Source: Bacillota bacterium
GTDB taxonomy: Bacteria; Bacillota; Clostridia; Acetivibrionales; DSM-2933
DNA length: 6,660 nucleotides
Reading direction: 5' to 3'
NCBI GenBank assembly: GCA_023441845.1
Contig: JAEZNF010000105.1
Span: forward strand, 1 to 6,660
Part shown: positions 4,562 through 6,660 of the stretch, one piece after another
Position numbering within the stretch: the stretch's first letter is position 1
Layout: every line of letters starts with the position of its first letter
The notes under the pieces: generated by a model
Database searches by the model: none
The model's input: only the letters and a program-made list of their open reading frames with translations
What the model was told of the DNA's origin: nothing
Made by a program: the position numbers and the translations under genes

Positions 4562-6058
4562 ATGGAAAAGAAAATAGGTACCATTTTAAAATTGAAAAAC
4601 AAAAATGCCATTGTAATGACTCGGGATTGCCGAATAATTCCCATAAAGGCGCAACCGGGTATGTATGTAGGACTGGAAATAAATTTTGGTGAAAACGAAG
4701 TTATTCATCCGGTAAATAAAAAGATTGTTTGTTCGGGAATGGCTGCAGGAATTGCAGTGTTGTTTTTAACTATATTTACTTTACTCAATTTTTCCATCGA
4801 AAACAGGATTTTTGCATATGTAGATATTGATTTTACTAAAAGCGTGGAGTTTGCAGTTGATAAAGATAATAAAGTGCTGAAAGTATATTCATACGATAAT
4901 GAAACGAGAGATTTATTAAAGGGATTGGACTTGAAGTCGAAAAGCGTGGATACAGCTATAAAGGAAGTAATGAGCAAGGCTAATAAAGGTGAAAATATGA
5001 TTTTAATATCGGCATGTTTGAAAAACACAGATACTTCAGCGTTAGATAATATCAACAAGAAAGAATATGAGAAGTTTAATAAATTACTCAAGACCTGTAA
5101 AAATGCCGTGGCACAACAGAGTAATAAAATTGTTGCAATCAACTACAAATATAAAGAGCTGGCAAATGATAAAGAAATCTCTATGGGCAGATGCTTTCTA
5201 TATGAGAAAGCAAAACAACAAGGTGTAAATATTGATATGGAAGAAATTAAGACTAAAAGTATCGGTGAAACTTTAGAAAAGGTTAAAATTGAAGATACAG
5301 GTATTTTGCATGGAAATGATAAGGATTTGAGTTTGTCAAAGCCGGTAGATAAGAAGTTACATGATGTAGGGTCTGATAAGCTTACTGATAATTCCGGGCA
5401 TCCGGAACATTCTGCAGCTCCGGAAAATAAACTTTTAAAACCGCATGAGGATGAGAGGTCTATACTTCCATTGCCTCAGGAGAATAAAGGTAAACCGGAA
5501 GATTTAAAACCTTTACATCAAATTAAACCTGAAAATGAAATAGAAGAATTGAAAGAGAAACCTTATAAACCTGTAAGCGATAATAAAACCGCTCCATCTG
5601 CTCCGATCGAACCCAAACGAGTTGAGGCCACTCCTGTGCCTGCTTCTGCTAAAATAAATGACAAGCTGCTTGAGCCACCTACACCGATGAAGCCTGAAAA
5701 GGATGGAATTAATCCGCCACCTACACCTGTCGAGCCTAAAAAAGATGGAATTAATCCGCAGCCTGCTTCTGAAACACTAAAAACAAAGCCGGAGCCTACT
5801 TTACCAACGCCGGATAAACCTAAAAAAGAGATAGTAAATCCGCCGACAACTCCAGCGAAGAAAAACGAGCCGGTAGCTCTGCCTACGCCAGTTGAACATA
5901 CAAAGCCTGGAGTAAATCCACCGCCAACTCCTGCAGCGAAGAAAAATGAGATGGTACTTTCACCGATTACAGTAGTAATAAAAAATGAGCCGGTACCTCC
6001 TACGATCCCAGCAGCGAAGAAAGATGAGCCGACACCTCCAACTCAAAATAGTAGGTAA
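4562..6058 (+). CDS. rsgI: Membrane anti-sigma factor RsgI with proline-rich extracellular tail
   Basis: This 498-residue partner of SigI starts at an ATG 7 nt after sigI; its ribosome binding site (GGTGAG) overlaps the sigI stop. Residues 1-52 form the cytoplasmic RsgI N-terminal domain that binds SigI (KKIGTILKLKNKNAIVMT). One membrane helix spans about 55-77. Residues 80-245 form the extracytoplasmic RsgI domain (FAYVDIDFTKSVEF through VDTAIKEVMSKA). Residues 260-498 are low-complexity, rich in Pro, Lys, Glu and Thr, with degenerate ~14-residue repeats. In typical RsgI the first strand outside the membrane reads like VSIDINPSIEL, and the Asn-Pro bond is autocleaved for signalling. Here the aligned residues are VDIDFTKSVEF (87-97), with T92-K93 in place of Asn-Pro. 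RsgI proteins of cellulolytic clostridia often end in a carbohydrate-binding or hydrolase domain; none is seen here. The tail may span or bind the cell wall (inference). Confidence 0.92.
   Translation: MEKKIGTILKLKNKNAIVMTRDCRIIPIKAQPGMYVGLEINFGENEVIHPVNKKIVCSGMAAGIAVLFLTIFTLLNFSIENRIFAYVDIDFTKSVEFAVDKDNKVLKVYSYDNETRDLLKGLDLKSKSVDTAIKEVMSKANKGENMILISACLKNTDTSALDNINKKEYEKFNKLLKTCKNAVAQQSNKIVAINYKYKELANDKEISMGRCFLYEKAKQQGVNIDMEEIKTKSIGETLEKVKIEDTGILHGNDKDLSLSKPVDKKLHDVGSDKLTDNSGHPEHSAAPENKLLKPHEDERSILPLPQENKGKPEDLKPLHQIKPENEIEELKEKPYKPVSDNKTAPSAPIEPKRVEATPVPASAKINDKLLEPPTPMKPEKDGINPPPTPVEPKKDGINPQPASETLKTKPEPTLPTPDKPKKEIVNPPTTPAKKNEPVALPTPVEHTKPGVNPPPTPAAKKNEMVLSPITVVIKNEPVPPTIPAAKKDEPTPPTQNSR
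5672..6043 (+). repeat. Degenerate Pro/Lys repeat array in the RsgI tail
   Basis: Residues 371-494 carry a degenerate unit of about 14 residues. The first two copies are the clearest: EPPTPMKPEKDGIN (371-384) and PPPTPVEPKKDGIN (385-398), an exact 42-nt period at DNA level. Later copies drift: PTPDKPKKEIVN, PPTTPAKKNEPV, PTPVEHTKPGVN and PPPTPAAKKNEM. There are no aromatic-rich or Cys-containing segments that would suggest a folded domain. Confidence 0.8.
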
Positions 6059-6095
6059 AGAGTTTGGAATTATTATAGAAAAACAACTTAAAATT

Positions 6096-6155
6096 AAAAA
6101 TTAAGTAGCCAAAAATTGTTAAAGCATCACAATTTTTTAGCTACTTAATTTTTTT
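6096..6155. terminator. Long intrinsic terminator after rsgI
   Basis: AAAAATTAAGTAGC (6096-6109) pairs with GCTACTTAATTTTT (6140-6153), and the stem continues with AAAAATTGT (6111-6119) against ACAATTTTT (6129-6137) around a 9-nt loop. A T-run ends the right arm. The left side is A-rich, so it can also stop minus-strand transcription from the aminotransferase pseudogene. Confidence 0.9.
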
Positions 6156-6189
6156 AGGTATAAAACCCCTTATCTTTAGCAGTTAGAAG

Positions 6190-6510
6190 CTATTGCAATT
6201 TATTCGATCTTTCAGCTGCTGCTTTTAAAGTTTCGATTTTTTTTAAAAGAAACAGAACCTGACCGTGTTTTTACCGCCGGTGCTTTCACTGCGGTAAAAA
6301 CTGCTTGCAGGTACAACCGCCATGCCTGCTTCCTTTGTAAGGTATTTGGCAAATTTCACATCGTTTTTAAACCGAAGTTATCTATATCTGCCAGTATATA
6401 ATAAGCTCCCTGCGCCAGGTTTATTGCGCCATGAGCTAAGGCAATACGGTCATTTCCTTTATTACCGATTCGGAAAAGCTTTTTGCCTTATCAGAAATTA
6501 TATCGTTCAT
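6190..6510 (-). pseudogene. Decayed class I aminotransferase with large internal deletion
   Basis: Read on the minus strand, the remnant starts at ATG 6510-6508 with AAGG 7 nt upstream. The N-terminus MNDIISDKAKSFSESVIKEM is followed, after a frameshift near 6448-6452, by ALAHGAINLAQG. That should continue as the substrate-binding N-terminal segment of PLP-dependent class I aminotransferases (kynurenine-oxoglutarate/methionine aminotransferase type, about 385 residues). Instead it joins directly, at about 6405-6412, to GAYYILADIDNFG from near the C-terminus, so roughly 280 codons, including the PLP lysine region, are gone. Two further frameshifts follow, in an A-run at 6364-6368 (before DVKFAKYLTKEAGMAVVPAS) and in another at 6236-6248 (after VRFCF). 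It ends LKAAAERSNKLQ with a stop at 6190-6192. It cannot encode an active enzyme. Confidence 0.85.
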
Positions 6511-6535
6511 TGGTTTACCTTACTGTAATAAAAAA

Positions 6536-6660
6536 TTATCCCTTAATAAAACGGTCCATCAATGTATAGCCGTCTTCAATATAGAGTCCTGTGCTCTTTG
6601 CCTGAAATTCGTCATAACCTTCTATACCGGAAGATACTTCGGCATTTTTTCGGTATATTA
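6536..6660 (-). CDS. 3' end of an unrecognised gene entering from the right edge
   Basis: A minus-strand frame is open from the window edge to a TAA at 6536-6538, giving 40 C-terminal residues that include GIEGYDEFQAKSTGLYIEDG and end YTLMDRFIKG. Composition looks like a normal soluble protein. It ends 25 bases before the start codon of the aminotransferase remnant on the same strand, with no terminator between, so the two were probably one operon. The fragment is too short for me to assign a family, and the frame could be fortuitous. Confidence 0.5.
   Translation of the reverse strand, partial: IYRKNAEVSSGIEGYDEFQAKSTGLYIEDGYTLMDRFIKG

Noticed and set aside
4705..5142. A 145-residue minus-strand frame inside rsgI
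   Set aside because: It is antisense to a clearly coding region and has the hydrophobic composition typical of a shadow frame.
6322..6528. A 68-residue plus-strand frame
   Set aside because: It is the antisense shadow of the decayed aminotransferase, whose minus-strand translation matches a known family across several segments.

Overview
The window looks like a chromosomal segment of an anaerobic clostridial Firmicute: AT-rich, strong GGAGG-type ribosome binding sites, A/T-flanked intrinsic terminators, and a SigI/RsgI sigma/anti-sigma pair. Such pairs occur in Bacillus and are multiplied in cellulolytic clostridia (Acetivibrio/Ruminiclostridium-type). The assignment comes from gene content and style only.

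Left part (1-2558, plus strand): the 3' end of a polytopic membrane protein resembling GT-C-type glycosyltransferases runs in from outside the window. A roughly 400-base gap (1144-1550) follows. It holds a tandem 11-bp repeat with a dispersed-repeat-like motif and a minus-strand remnant of an ISKra4-like transposase; I see no intact gene there. Next is a complete HD-GYP-type protein with a shortened, diverged catalytic core. A bidirectional terminator (2564-2618) separates it from the convergent gene to its right.

Centre (2645-6058) is the most interesting part. A minus-strand gene encodes a secreted protein with a proline-rich stretch and two tandem 73-residue coiled-coil repeats. It is divergent from a plus-strand sigI-rsgI operon. 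The roughly 400-base region between them (3416-3813) contains two opposed copies of the same promoter-like pattern, ACCGA-N20-CGAA, each followed by an A-rich tract. One copy points at sigI, the other at the secreted-protein gene. The second would give a leader of about 200 nt carrying a GC-rich hairpin and a concentric inverted repeat. The simplest reading is a self-contained regulon in which SigI drives its own operon and the secreted protein, under control of RsgI. This RsgI is unusual in two ways. The Asn-Pro autoproteolysis site expected after the membrane helix reads Thr-Lys, and the C-terminus has no recognisable carbohydrate-binding or enzyme domain, only a long Pro/Lys/Thr repeat tail similar in style to the proline-rich part of the secreted protein.

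Right part (6059-6660): a long intrinsic terminator closes the sigI-rsgI operon. Beyond it, on the minus strand, lies a decayed class I aminotransferase gene with a large internal deletion and three frameshifts. It is preceded by the 3' end of an unrecognised gene that enters from the right edge.
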